Shown: positions 55,504-63,453 of the stretch, piece by piece
How the letters are laid out: every line of letters starts with the position of its first letter
Position numbering within the stretch: the stretch's first letter is position 1
DNA from: Kitasatospora sp. MMS16-BH015
GTDB taxonomy: Bacteria; Actinomycetota; Actinomycetes; Streptomycetales; Streptomycetaceae
Direction: 5' to 3'
Length of the DNA: 64,000 bases
Assembly: GCF_002943525.1 (NCBI RefSeq)
Contig: NZ_CP025394.1
Location: 6,897,001-6,961,000, forward strand
The notes under the pieces: model-generated
What the model was told of the DNA's origin: nothing
Databases searched by the model: none
The model's input: the letters and a program-made list of their open reading frames with translations, nothing else
Translations under genes and position numbers: made by a program

Positions 55504-57764
55504 CGGACCGTGGCTCCCCACTGGATCAGGTGACGGTACAGGTGGCGGTGCAGGAGCCCGGCCGGGTGCTCGTGGGGTTCGAGCTCGCCGCCGAGCACCG
55601 CGCTGTGCGGAGCTTTGGGCGCCACGTCGCCGGTGAGCTGGGCGAGGTTGTGCTGGTCCTCGTCCAAGGCGAGGGTGAGCGAAGGGAGCCGGGCCTGGTA
55701 GGCCAGCCGGGAGAGCGCCTGGCCCACCTCGTGGGTGACCAGACCGGCCTTGCCGAGCACCAGCCAGACTTCCGCCCGGACGGCCCGGGCCCGCAGCCGT
55801 CCGTACGGGAGGTGGCCGACGGGTACAGCGTCGACGGCCGTCCAACTGACCGAGACCACGGTGAGGCCCAGTGCGCGCTCCAGCTCGGCGTAGTGTTCGC
55901 TCACCCAGGCGGTGACGAGGGCAGCCTCGCCCTCGCACTCGGCCACCACCGCCAGGTGGCAGCTCGGTGCGGAGCGGCCCCGGGCGGCTCCGGCCGGGGT
56001 GGGCGGCTGCCAGTACGGGGGTGCGGTCGCGCCGGGCCGGCGCGGGCGTCGCAGGTCGAGGGCGCCCGTCCAGTCGACCGAACCGAGGACCCGGACCGGT
56101 CGACGGCCGTCGAGCGGCACGGTGGGCCGGTACTCCGGCCAGGGGAAGAACAGGTCGCCGCTCTCGGGGTGGACAGGCAGCGGCACCACCCCGGTGACCA
56201 GGGCGTTCGGGCTCATCCGTCCCAACGGTAGGGCGACCGGCAGCAGGCTGTCGTAGATGTGGTCGAGGTCCCCAGGGTCGGTCATGCCGAGGCCGAGTCG
56301 GCGGAGGCACTCGGCCCGGCTCTGGCGGCCGAACACCTCGGTGTCCAGCAGGGCGCGCCAGATGACGAGTCGGCGGTCGAGCAGCACGGACTGCAGCGAC
56401 TCCTCGTCGGTGGTCGGTCCCCACCTCGCGGTCAGGTGGGTGGGCAGGACATCGGGTCGTCCGCGCATGGTGGTGAGCAGTGCCGTGCTGCCCTCCAGGG
56501 CGCACCAGGCGCGGCCCAGGTAGTCGCTGGCATCGTCGAGCAGGACGAGGGTGCGGCCGGCAGTCTGGAGCAGCGGCAGGGCCTGCAGGGTGCGTTCGAA
56601 GAGCGCCTGCTCCGGGGGCGTGCGCGGTGCCTGTGGAATGCAGCTGTAGTCGTACCAGAGCCTGATCAGCCCCAGGAGCGGCCGGAGCGCGGGGAGTCGG
56701 TCGAGCAGGGCGCGCAGCCGGGTCAGGCCGTGGTCCTGCGTGGCGGCGGTGGCTGCGTTCTCGACCGTGCCGATGCCGATGGCCGCCACCTCCGCGGCCA
56801 GGGCGGCCAGTTGCGGATCGTCCAGGTGCTCCCGCAGGACGCCGACGATCAGGCACTCGGCGAGCTCCGAACCGGCTACTCCCACCGGCATGGAACGCAG
56901 GGCGTGCGCCACCCGGCGCGGGGCGTGGAGACTGCGCCGGTGGGCGACCAGGACGGCCTCGCAGAGCGCGGCCACCAGGTGCCAGGCCAGGAGCCGGGCC
57001 TGCTCGCCCTCCGGGTCGGGGGCGTCGGCGGTCTGCCAGCGGTGCGAGACGAAGACGTGGTGACAGCCGGGCTGCAGACCCCGGACGAGCAACGGTGCAG
57101 CCTCGCGCATGACCGGGAAGCAGGCGGTGGCGATCAGGGCGTCGAGCGGGAGCCAGGAGGAGAAGTCCAGGCCCGGAGCCAGGGCCTCGACCGGTTGGAG
57201 CGTGATGTCCTCCGGTGTGGCGAGGTCGGCCAGGGTGCGGGCGGGCGCGCCGAGCGGGAAGCGGCCGAGCAGTTCCCCGTCCGTCGTGGAGCGGACGAAC
57301 ACCAGCCCCTGGCCGAAGCCGAACTCAGCGGACCCGTCCGGCACCACCAGTCGTCGGTGCGCCAAATAGTCGTGCTGGGAGCCGAGTTCGGCGAGGTCGG
57401 CGGGCAGGGTGACCCGCTTGAGCCGCCGCTCGGTGACCGCAAGACCGGCCAGCGTCTCGACCGCCAGCCCTGCCTCACCCGGGCAGGCGGCGTGGTAGCG
57501 GTAGGCGAGTTCGTCGTACCCGGGAGCGCCGGGCTCGCCGTCCGGGCTCCGGTCGGGGCCACCGCGCGCGTACGCGAGGGCCTTGACCGGGATCTCCTGG
57601 GCCAGCTCGGCGTACAGCAGCCTCGGGTGCCGCCGGAGCTGGTCCGGCGTCAGGCTCAACAGCTCCCTTAGCTCCGGGTCAGCCTCGCCGGCCGGTGGTG
57701 GCCCGCCGGGAGCCTCCGGTCGTTCGGGCCTGTCCTCCTCGCGGCGCTTGCGGAACCACGGCAC
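55500..57764 (-). CDS. Large TIR-like (SHRW...WCALE) domain protein
   Basis: This 754-residue protein is not a family I can name, but its centre resembles TIR-type domains. HHVFVSHRWQTADAPDPEGE near 235 matches the first strand and loop, LIRLWYDYSCIPQAPRTPPE near 368 the middle strand, and VLLDDASDYLGRAWCALEGS near 405-424 the WC-x-x-E site that holds the catalytic Glu in NAD-cleaving TIRs. The C-terminal 200 residues form another alpha/beta region. I choose the GTG at 57764 because CGGGGAGGTGAGGC lies just upstream. It is coupled to the TPR-like gene. A signalling or defence effector is inferred, not shown. Confidence 0.65.
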   Translation of the reverse strand: MPWFRKRREEDRPERPEAPGGPPPAGEADPELRELLSLTPDQLRRHPRLLYAELAQEIPVKALAYARGGPDRSPDGEPGAPGYDELAYRYHAACPGEAGLAVETLAGLAVTERRLKRVTLPADLAELGSQHDYLAHRRLVVPDGSAEFGFGQGLVFVRSTTDGELLGRFPLGAPARTLADLATPEDITLQPVEALAPGLDFSSWLPLDALIATACFPVMREAAPLLVRGLQPGCHHVFVSHRWQTADAPDPEGEQARLLAWHLVAALCEAVLVAHRRSLHAPRRVAHALRSMPVGVAGSELAECLIVGVLREHLDDPQLAALAAEVAAIGIGTVENAATAATQDHGLTRLRALLDRLPALRPLLGLIRLWYDYSCIPQAPRTPPEQALFERTLQALPLLQTAGRTLVLLDDASDYLGRAWCALEGSTALLTTMRGRPDVLPTHLTARWGPTTDEESLQSVLLDRRLVIWRALLDTEVFGRQSRAECLRRLGLGMTDPGDLDHIYDSLLPVALPLGRMSPNALVTGVVPLPVHPESGDLFFPWPEYRPTVPLDGRRPVRVLGSVDWTGALDLRRPRRPGATAPPYWQPPTPAGAARGRSAPSCHLAVVAECEGEAALVTAWVSEHYAELERALGLTVVSVSWTAVDAVPVGHLPYGRLRARAVRAEVWLVLGKAGLVTHEVGQALSRLAYQARLPSLTLALDEDQHNLAQLTGDVAPKAPHSAVLGGELEPHEHPAGLLHRHLYRHLIQWGATVR

Positions 57765-58013
57765 GCGCCTCACCTCCCCGGTGCGGACCATACTCCCTGT
57801 CACCGCGTCACGACAGGTGGTCCTCGGGCCGGCCGGCGGGATGCCGCGTTCACTCGTACGGCTGCATCTGCGTCAAGGCTGTGTCAAGGCGGCGGCCTCG
57901 GGCGTACACCGAGCGTCAAGGAGTGGCGAGGCGGGGGTCGGGTGGGGGTGGACTGGAGCTGCGGGCGGCAGCTGCCGAGAGCCCGTACCGTCTCCGGAAG
58001 GACGTGACTCGTC

Positions 58014-58205
58014 ATGACCGACTACCTGGTGGTCTCCACCGATCCCGAAGAACGCGGCGTGCGCTCCGCGGTGGAGCAGGCCGCGCTGCGCCGGCTGCTG
58101 CGGGGCACGGCCTTCGACCGCGAGCCCGTGCCGCCGGCCCGGGAGGAGGACCCAGGTAGCGGGCCCGCGCCGCACTGCCGGCACGCGCAGTACTACCTGG
58201 ACTGA
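58014..58205 (+). CDS. Small hypothetical protein, 63 aa
   Basis: This 63-residue protein begins MTDYLVVSTDPEERGVRSAV and ends HCRHAQYYLD. GGAAGGACGTGACTC lies before the ATG at 58014. No signal peptide or known motif is visible. It sits 44 bp before the SAV_915-like gene on the same strand and may be its partner. Confidence 0.55.
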   Translation: MTDYLVVSTDPEERGVRSAVEQAALRRLLRGTAFDREPVPPAREEDPGSGPAPHCRHAQYYLD

Positions 58206-58249
58206 GCCGTGACCGCCGGTGCGACTCCCGCCCCGCTCTGGAGGATCCC

Positions 58250-58582
58250 GTGAACCCCACCCTTGCCACCGTCCCTGACACCGAGCGGGCCGGACGGGCC
58301 GGTGCGGCCGAGGTCTGCCGCTACGTGCCGGTCCGTACCGTCGGCGCCGCCCAAGTACTCCGGCTGTTCCGCCAACGGGACGGCAGCCGCTGCGCCGTGG
58401 AGTTCAGCTCCCCGGCCGCGCTGCACGCGCTGCTCGGGCCGGACCAGGAGGTGGCGGAGCTGACCGAGCGGGCGCTGCGCCAGCTGACCGCGCCGCTCGG
58501 GGTGCACCGACTGCTTCTCGACCCGGGTCTGGTCGCGCCCGCCACCCACCCGGGTGCGGAGGTGGCCGCCCTCGGTGCCTGA
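58250..58582 (+). CDS. SAV_915-like small protein
   Basis: This 110-residue protein has the pattern YVPVRTVGAAQVLRLFRQRD, then CAVEFSSPAALHALLGPDQE and LTAPLGVHRLLLDPGLVAPA. It resembles the uncharacterised Streptomyces family named after SAV_915, in which similar proteins are often found near small regulators. The start is GTG at 58250 with GGAGGATCCC directly upstream. Function unknown. Confidence 0.6.
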   Translation: MNPTLATVPDTERAGRAGAAEVCRYVPVRTVGAAQVLRLFRQRDGSRCAVEFSSPAALHALLGPDQEVAELTERALRQLTAPLGVHRLLLDPGLVAPATHPGAEVAALGA

Positions 58583-58637
58583 GCCGGTGGAGAGCAGGGC
58601 TTGACTCTCTGGTGGCGCGAGACGGCAGAGTGCCGGT

Positions 58638-59489
58638 GTGGACAGGACGAATCTGCTGCCGATCGGGCAGTTCGCGCAGGCCAGCGGGCTGCCGATCACG
58701 GCGCTGCGGCACTACGACACCAGCGGGGTGCTCACCCCGGCGCTGGTCGATCCGGGCACCGGCTACCGCTACTACCGGCGGGACCAGCTGCGGGCGGCGC
58801 AACTCGTGCGCTCGCTCCGGCAGTTGGACATCCCGATCGAGGAGGTGCGGGAGCTGCTCGGGCGGCGGGCGGCCGGGGAGTCCATCGCGGCGGTGCTGCT
58901 GAGCCGGCTGGCGGCGGCCGAGCGGCGGCTCGCCGCTCAACGCGCCCTGGTCCACCACCTGTTGCACCGTGACGACGAGGGAGACGAGATGGGTCACCGC
59001 ATCGAACTGCACCACCGCCGGCCGGTGTTCGCCCTGGCCTGCCGGGCCACCGTGGACCAGAGCGGGCTGGACGCCGCCGCCCGGGCGAGCCACCAGGCGA
59101 TGTACACCTTCGCCGGACAGGGGCCGCTGACCTTCGCCGGTCCGGCCTTCTCCCGGCTGCACGGGCCGGTCACCGAGGAGCACGCCTCACTGGTGGAGTT
59201 CTGCCTGCCGATCGCGGCCACGGCCGCCAAGCCCGGTGAACTGCCCGAGGGCATCGAGCTGTTGGAGCTTCCGGCCGCCACCTACGTGAGCACCGTGGTG
59301 GAGGGGGAGGCCGCCGCCTTCCCGACCATCCTCGGCGCCTACGACGCGGTGGCCGCCTGGATCAGTGAGCACTCCTTCGGCTTCGCCGGGCCGGTGGAGG
59401 AGATCTACCTCCACTGGGGCGGCGAGCCCGGCCACCCGGACAACCGGTTGGAGATCGCCTGGCCGGTGACGGGCGCCGAGGCCGACTGA
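58638..59489 (+). CDS. MerR-family regulator with GyrI-like effector domain
   Basis: This 283-residue protein has an N-terminal MerR winged helix-turn-helix, LLPIGQFAQASGLPITALRH and YDTSGVLTPALVDPGTGYRYY at about 6-46, a dimerisation coiled coil (to about 115), and a C-terminal effector-binding domain of GyrI/BmrR type from MGHRIELHHRRPVFALACRA onward. Proteins of this layout sense hydrophobic or cationic drugs and activate nearby genes. No efflux gene is adjacent on its strand; the neighbouring genes are an acetyltransferase and an FMN reductase in opposite orientation. Confidence 0.87.
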   Translation: MDRTNLLPIGQFAQASGLPITALRHYDTSGVLTPALVDPGTGYRYYRRDQLRAAQLVRSLRQLDIPIEEVRELLGRRAAGESIAAVLLSRLAAAERRLAAQRALVHHLLHRDDEGDEMGHRIELHHRRPVFALACRATVDQSGLDAAARASHQAMYTFAGQGPLTFAGPAFSRLHGPVTEEHASLVEFCLPIAATAAKPGELPEGIELLELPAATYVSTVVEGEAAAFPTILGAYDAVAAWISEHSFGFAGPVEEIYLHWGGEPGHPDNRLEIAWPVTGAEAD

Positions 59490-59546
59490 CCGACTGATGC
59501 CGACTGATCCCGGCTGATGCCGACTGACCGACCGGGTGGGTGGGCC

Positions 59547-60050
59547 TCAGACCAGCTGCTTCTCGAACGGCAGCAGGCCGATGGTCAGCGGGTCGGCGGC
59601 CACGTCGAAGAGCGCGGTGTACCCGGTGGCCAGGTAGAGCTGCTTGGCCTCGGGCTGGCGCGGGCCGGTGGTGAGGTGCACCCGGCGGTAGCCGGCCTCG
59701 CCGGCGGCCCGCTCCAGCTCGGCCAGGGTGCGGCGGGCCAGGCCCCGGCGCCGGTGGGCGGAGTGCGTCCACATCCGCTTGAACTCGGCCGTCTCGGCGT
59801 CGTACCGGCGGAAGGCGCCGCCCGCCACCGGTGCGCCGTCCTCCAGCAGGAGCAGCAGCAGCCCGTCCGGCGGCCGGAACTCCTCCTCCGCGTACTGCGT
59901 CATCTCGGCCCGGCCCCGCTCGCCGTACCGCGCCGCGTACTCCTCGGTGAGCTCCCGCAGCAGCGGCTCGACCAGCGGGTCGTCCAAGTGCACCGCCCTG
60001 ACCTCGAAGTGCACGGGCGCGTCCCGGTCGGTGGCGGTCGTCTCCTGCAT
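59547..60050 (-). CDS. GNAT acetyltransferase
   Basis: This 167-residue protein is a single-domain GNAT enzyme using acetyl-CoA. The acetyl-CoA motif is MWTHSAHRRRGLARRTLAEL near 93-112 (Q/R-x-x-G-x-G/A type), and the late motif is PEAKQLYLATGYTALFDVAA. The start ATG is at 60050. It is followed by the FMN reductase gene on the same strand upstream, separated by only five bases, so they probably form one operon. Substrate unknown. Confidence 0.85.
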   Translation of the reverse strand: MQETTATDRDAPVHFEVRAVHLDDPLVEPLLRELTEEYAARYGERGRAEMTQYAEEEFRPPDGLLLLLLEDGAPVAGGAFRRYDAETAEFKRMWTHSAHRRRGLARRTLAELERAAGEAGYRRVHLTTGPRQPEAKQLYLATGYTALFDVAADPLTIGLLPFEKQLV

Positions 60051-60055
60051 GCGGT

Positions 60056-60640
60056 TCAGCTTACGAGGGCCGGGCGGGGGCTCGGCAGCCGCGGGGGCAG
60101 CGCCAGGGTGAAGCCGTGCAGGGCGTCGAGCAGCCGCAGTTCGGCCTCGGGGCGCAGACCCGCCAGGGTGGACCGGCCGGTGGCCGGGTCGGCGGGGCCG
60201 CGCTCCACGTCCTGGTCGAGCAGGAAGCAGCCGGTGACCACGTGCCGCGCGCCGAGCGCGGTGAGCACCGGCCGCAGCGCGTAGTCCAGCGCGAGCAGGT
60301 GGGCGATGGTGCCGCCGGTGCCCACCGGGAGGACGGTCTTGCCGGCCAGGCCGTTCTGCGGCACCGCGTCCAGGAAGCACTTGAGCAGGCCGGTGTACGC
60401 GGCCTGGTAGATCGGGGTGGCCACGATCAGGCCGTCGGCGGCGGCCACCGCGTCGAGGGCGGCGCGGATCCCGGGGTGGTCGGTGCGGCCGGTCAGCAGC
60501 TCGGCGGCGGGCAGGTCGCGGACGGCCAGCTGCGCGGTCGGCACCCCGTCGGCGGCGAGCAGGTCGGCCAGGTGGGCAGCGGCCAGTGCGGTGCGGGAGT
60601 CGGCGGCGGGGCTGCCGTGCAGGACGAGGACGGAACTCAT
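60056..60640 (-). CDS. NADPH-dependent FMN reductase (SsuE-like)
   Basis: This 194-residue flavodoxin-fold enzyme reduces FMN with NAD(P)H. It starts SSVLVLHGSPAADSRTALAA, includes the family motif GLIVATPIYQAAYTGLLKCF near 89-108 and LPVGTGGTIAHLLALDYALR. This is the SsuE/MsuE branch, which supplies reduced flavin to sulfonate monooxygenases. A Cys-type leader peptide encoded upstream on the same strand fits control by sulfur status. The acetyltransferase gene follows after five bases. Confidence 0.88.
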   Translation of the reverse strand: MSSVLVLHGSPAADSRTALAAAHLADLLAADGVPTAQLAVRDLPAAELLTGRTDHPGIRAALDAVAAADGLIVATPIYQAAYTGLLKCFLDAVPQNGLAGKTVLPVGTGGTIAHLLALDYALRPVLTALGARHVVTGCFLLDQDVERGPADPATGRSTLAGLRPEAELRLLDALHGFTLALPPRLPSPRPALVS

Positions 60641-60967
60641 GGGGGAGGCTCCAGGGGGAAGCGAGACGAGCGAGCGGGGCCCGGCGAGCGGTCGGAAGCG
60701 GGGGCCCGGGTGGAGCGGCGGGAGCGGTGGGGCTCCGGGGTGCGGGGTCAGCGGCGGGCGCGACAACGGGCGCTCGCGTGCCGTCCCAGATCGACGTGCA
60801 GGCGGGCCACCAGAACACGGGCTCGACTCATCCCGGCAGCATGCAGCACGCCTGCCGACCCCGTCAACGCCGGTTCCAACCAGTGGAACCCATGCTGACC
60901 TGCGGATACGCCAGGCGGGTGGCAAACCCCTGGCCCCGCCGGGCCGCTGCTGCGAGGATGCCCGGCA
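60641..60967. promoter_or_regulatory. Divergent leader region of the FMN reductase
   Basis: This 327-bp gap lies between diverging genes. It contains a short leader peptide gene (60748-60831, minus strand) followed by about 107 bases of GC-rich sequence before the reductase start, long enough for an attenuator structure. The promoter for the minus strand probably lies between 60840 and 60967. No other gene is supported. Confidence 0.5.
60748..60831 (-). CDS. Actinobacterial leader peptide (attenuator-type uORF, 27 aa)
   Basis: This 27-residue peptide begins MSRARVLVARLHVDLGRHAS and ends ARCRARR. It matches the short LVARxHVDLxRxASAxCR leader peptides found upstream of sulfur-metabolism genes in Streptomyces and relatives, where stalling at Cys codons is thought to adjust expression. 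In this copy the first usual Cys position is Gly, leaving one Cys codon near the end. It lies 107 bp before an SsuE-like gene. Recognised from the pattern; no clear Shine-Dalgarno is seen. Confidence 0.7.
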   Translation of the reverse strand: MSRARVLVARLHVDLGRHASARCRARR

Positions 60968-62260
60968 ATGATTCCTCAGCCGCCGACCCCGCCGCAGCAC
61001 CCCCATCTCCCCACCGACTTCGACCACCGCGCCGCCGCCCGCGACTCGCTCCACGGCCTGGCCGTCGGCGACGCCTTCGGCGCCCAGCACTTCGTGCCCG
61101 AGAACCGCCCCGCCCTGGCCGCCGAGCGGCTGCCCGCCGCGCCCTGGCCGTGGACCGACGACACCGAGATGGCCTGCTCGGTGCTGGCCGGGCTGCACGA
61201 GCGCGGGCGGGTGGACGGCTGGGAGCTCGGCCACGCGTTCGCGCACCACCACGACTTCGACCGGGGCTACGGACCGGCGATGAACGGGCTGCTCCGGAAG
61301 GTGCGGCAGGGCGGGTCGGCCTCGGCGCTGGCCCGGGCGCTGTTCGACGGGCAGGGCTCGTACGGGAACGGGGCGGCCATGCGGGTGGCCCCGCTCGGGG
61401 CCTGGTACGCGGTGGACCTGGCCGAGGCGGCGCAGGAGGCCGCCAGGTCGGCCGAGGTGACGCACACCCACCCCGAGGCGGTGGCCGGCGCGGTGGCGGT
61501 GGCCCTGGCGGCGGCCGTCGCGGCCGGCAGCCGGGGGCGGGCGATCACCGCGCAGGAGTGGCTCCGGCCGGTGCTGGCGCTCACCCCGGCGGGCAAGGTG
61601 CGGGACTGCGTGGCCGAGGCCCTCGAGCTGACCGTGCGGCCGGACGCGGCCTACGCCGCCCACCGGCTCGGCAACGGGCGGCTGACCAGCGCCGTCGACA
61701 CCGTGCCGTTCGCGCTCTGGTGCGCCGCCACCCACCCCGACTCCTACGAACGGGCGCTCTGGGCCACCGCCTCGGCGGGCGGCGACGTGGACACCACCTG
61801 CGCGATCGTCGGCGGCATCCTGGCCGCCCGGCTCGGCACCGAGGGCATCCCGGCCGCCTGGCGGGCCGCGGTCGAGCCGCTGCCCGACTGGGCGCGGGCG
61901 GAGGAGCCGAGCACCGACGCGACCCGGGCGGACCACCCCGGCGCCCAGCCGATCCGGCGCCCCGAGCCGATCCCGGTGCCGGAGCTGCGCTGGACCCCGG
62001 GCCAGTGGCAGCGGGTGCGGCACGGCGTCCGGAGCCGCTCGATGGACGACCGCTGGTACTCCTACCTGGACGGCGACCAGCTGCTGCTCCACCGCAGCTG
62101 GACCGGCCATGGCATCTACCGGGTCACCGTGAGCACGGCCGGGGGCCGCCCCCGGCCGGTCGCCGCCCTGGTCGAGTCGGACGAGGAGCGCTACCGGCGC
62201 GGCGACGACCGGTACGAGCGCGACAACCTCGCCCAGCTGCTCGCCGGCCTCTTCGCCTGA
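60968..62260 (+). CDS. ADP-ribosylglycohydrolase family protein with C-terminal extension
   Basis: This 430-residue protein belongs to the DraG/ADP-ribosyl-hydrolase family, which removes ADP-ribose from proteins or small molecules. Metal-binding motifs are GLAVGDAFGAQHF near 30-42, PWTDDTEMACSVLAGLHERG near 58-77, and GGDVDTTCAIVGGILAARLG near 274-293. A further 100 residues (from about 320) are absent from minimal family members and contain a Trp/Tyr-rich beta-like region. It stands between divergent and convergent neighbours, so its target is not shown by context. Confidence 0.87.
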   Translation: MIPQPPTPPQHPHLPTDFDHRAAARDSLHGLAVGDAFGAQHFVPENRPALAAERLPAAPWPWTDDTEMACSVLAGLHERGRVDGWELGHAFAHHHDFDRGYGPAMNGLLRKVRQGGSASALARALFDGQGSYGNGAAMRVAPLGAWYAVDLAEAAQEAARSAEVTHTHPEAVAGAVAVALAAAVAAGSRGRAITAQEWLRPVLALTPAGKVRDCVAEALELTVRPDAAYAAHRLGNGRLTSAVDTVPFALWCAATHPDSYERALWATASAGGDVDTTCAIVGGILAARLGTEGIPAAWRAAVEPLPDWARAEEPSTDATRADHPGAQPIRRPEPIPVPELRWTPGQWQRVRHGVRSRSMDDRWYSYLDGDQLLLHRSWTGHGIYRVTVSTAGGRPRPVAALVESDEERYRRGDDRYERDNLAQLLAGLFA

Positions 62261-62276
62261 CCGTGCCGTTGGGCCG

Positions 62277-63242
62277 TCAGCCTGCGCTCAGCAGTTCGTG
62301 GAACTGCCCGGCCAGGTCCAGGTACTCCTCGGCGGTGCGGGCGGCCAGGTGCAGGTCGATCAGCGGTTCGGCGCCCAGGCTGGTGATGGTCTCGGCCAGG
62401 TAGGCGGCCAGCTGCTGGACGGTGCCCCGGTGCGGGACGTGCTCGGCGGGCATCGGGTCGCGGGTGACCACCGGGTTGATCCGCAGCACCAGCCGCAGGG
62501 CGGCCGGATCGCGCCCGGCCGCCACGGCCTGGCGGCCGACGCTCTGCCAGAGGCCGCGCAGGGCGGGCAGCGGCAGGCCGGCGCCGAGCCAGCCGTCGGC
62601 CCGCCGGGCCACCCGGGCCAGCGCGTCCGGGCTGAAGCCGCCGAGCAGCACCGGCGGGCCCGGCCGCTGGGCCGGCTTGAGCCGCACCAGGGCGTCCGGC
62701 ACCGTCCAGTGCTCGCCCTTGAACCCGACCTCCGGGCCGTCGGCCCACAGGTGGGCCAGCAGGTCGAGGGTCTCCTCGAGTCGGGCGCCCCGGCCGCGCC
62801 AGGGCACGCCGGTGGCCCCGTACTCGTCCTTGGACCAGCCGAGCCCGAGCCCCACGTCGAGCCGGCCGCCGCTCACCTGGTCCAGGGTGGCCAGGGTGCG
62901 GGCCAGCAGCACCGGCGGCTGCCAGAGCGCGTTGAGGGTGCTGGTGCCCAGCCGCGCCTCGCGGGTGGCGCCGGCCGCCACGGTGAGCACGGTGAGCGGG
63001 TCGAGGAAGGTCTGGTGCTGCACCGGCGGGGTGCCGTCGCCGCCGGGGTAGCGGCTCTGCGGATCGGTGGCCACCAGCAGGCGGTCGCCCACCCAGAGGC
63101 TGCGGTAGCCGAGCTCCTCGGCGGCGGTGGCGACGCGGGCCGCGGCGGCCGGATCGGCGAGCGGCCCGTACTGGGGGAGGGCGAGACCGAGCCGGGTCTC
63201 GGGGAGCGGATCGCCGGGCATGGCGTACGTGTGGCTGGACAT
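62277..63242 (-). CDS. LLM-class (F420-dependent) oxidoreductase
   Basis: This 321-residue enzyme has the luciferase-like monooxygenase barrel. Signatures are RLGLALPQYGPLADPAAAAR, ELGYRSLWVGDRLLV, and ATLDQVSGGRLDVGLGLGWS followed by KDEYGATGVPW, typical of F420-dependent reductases in actinobacteria. The ATG at 63242 is the best start; an upstream in-frame extension is Arg-rich and not family-like. The substrate is unknown, and the neighbours do not suggest one. Confidence 0.87.
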   Translation of the reverse strand: MSSHTYAMPGDPLPETRLGLALPQYGPLADPAAAARVATAAEELGYRSLWVGDRLLVATDPQSRYPGGDGTPPVQHQTFLDPLTVLTVAAGATREARLGTSTLNALWQPPVLLARTLATLDQVSGGRLDVGLGLGWSKDEYGATGVPWRGRGARLEETLDLLAHLWADGPEVGFKGEHWTVPDALVRLKPAQRPGPPVLLGGFSPDALARVARRADGWLGAGLPLPALRGLWQSVGRQAVAAGRDPAALRLVLRINPVVTRDPMPAEHVPHRGTVQQLAAYLAETITSLGAEPLIDLHLAARTAEEYLDLAGQFHELLSAG

Positions 63243-63453
63243 GCGGGCGAGCCTCCCGCACCGCGATCTACAACCGATGAACAACGGCTGAGCGCCCTTG
63301 GATGACGGAATCGTATGTGACCCGCGTCTCGGCCGGAGCGCAGTGTTGCAGGTGGGAGGGGGTGTGACCGTGCGACGGTGGTGGGGTGCGTGCATGATCG
63401 GAAGGGCCGAAAGCTAGCATGTCGGCTAAACCCTCAGCTCGAAAGATGGACTT

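Noticed and set aside
55500..57803. A start for the TIR-like protein at 57803 or at the ATG shortly after it
   Set aside because: The GTG at 57764 has CGGGGAGGTGAGGC just upstream. The extra 13 residues have no support.
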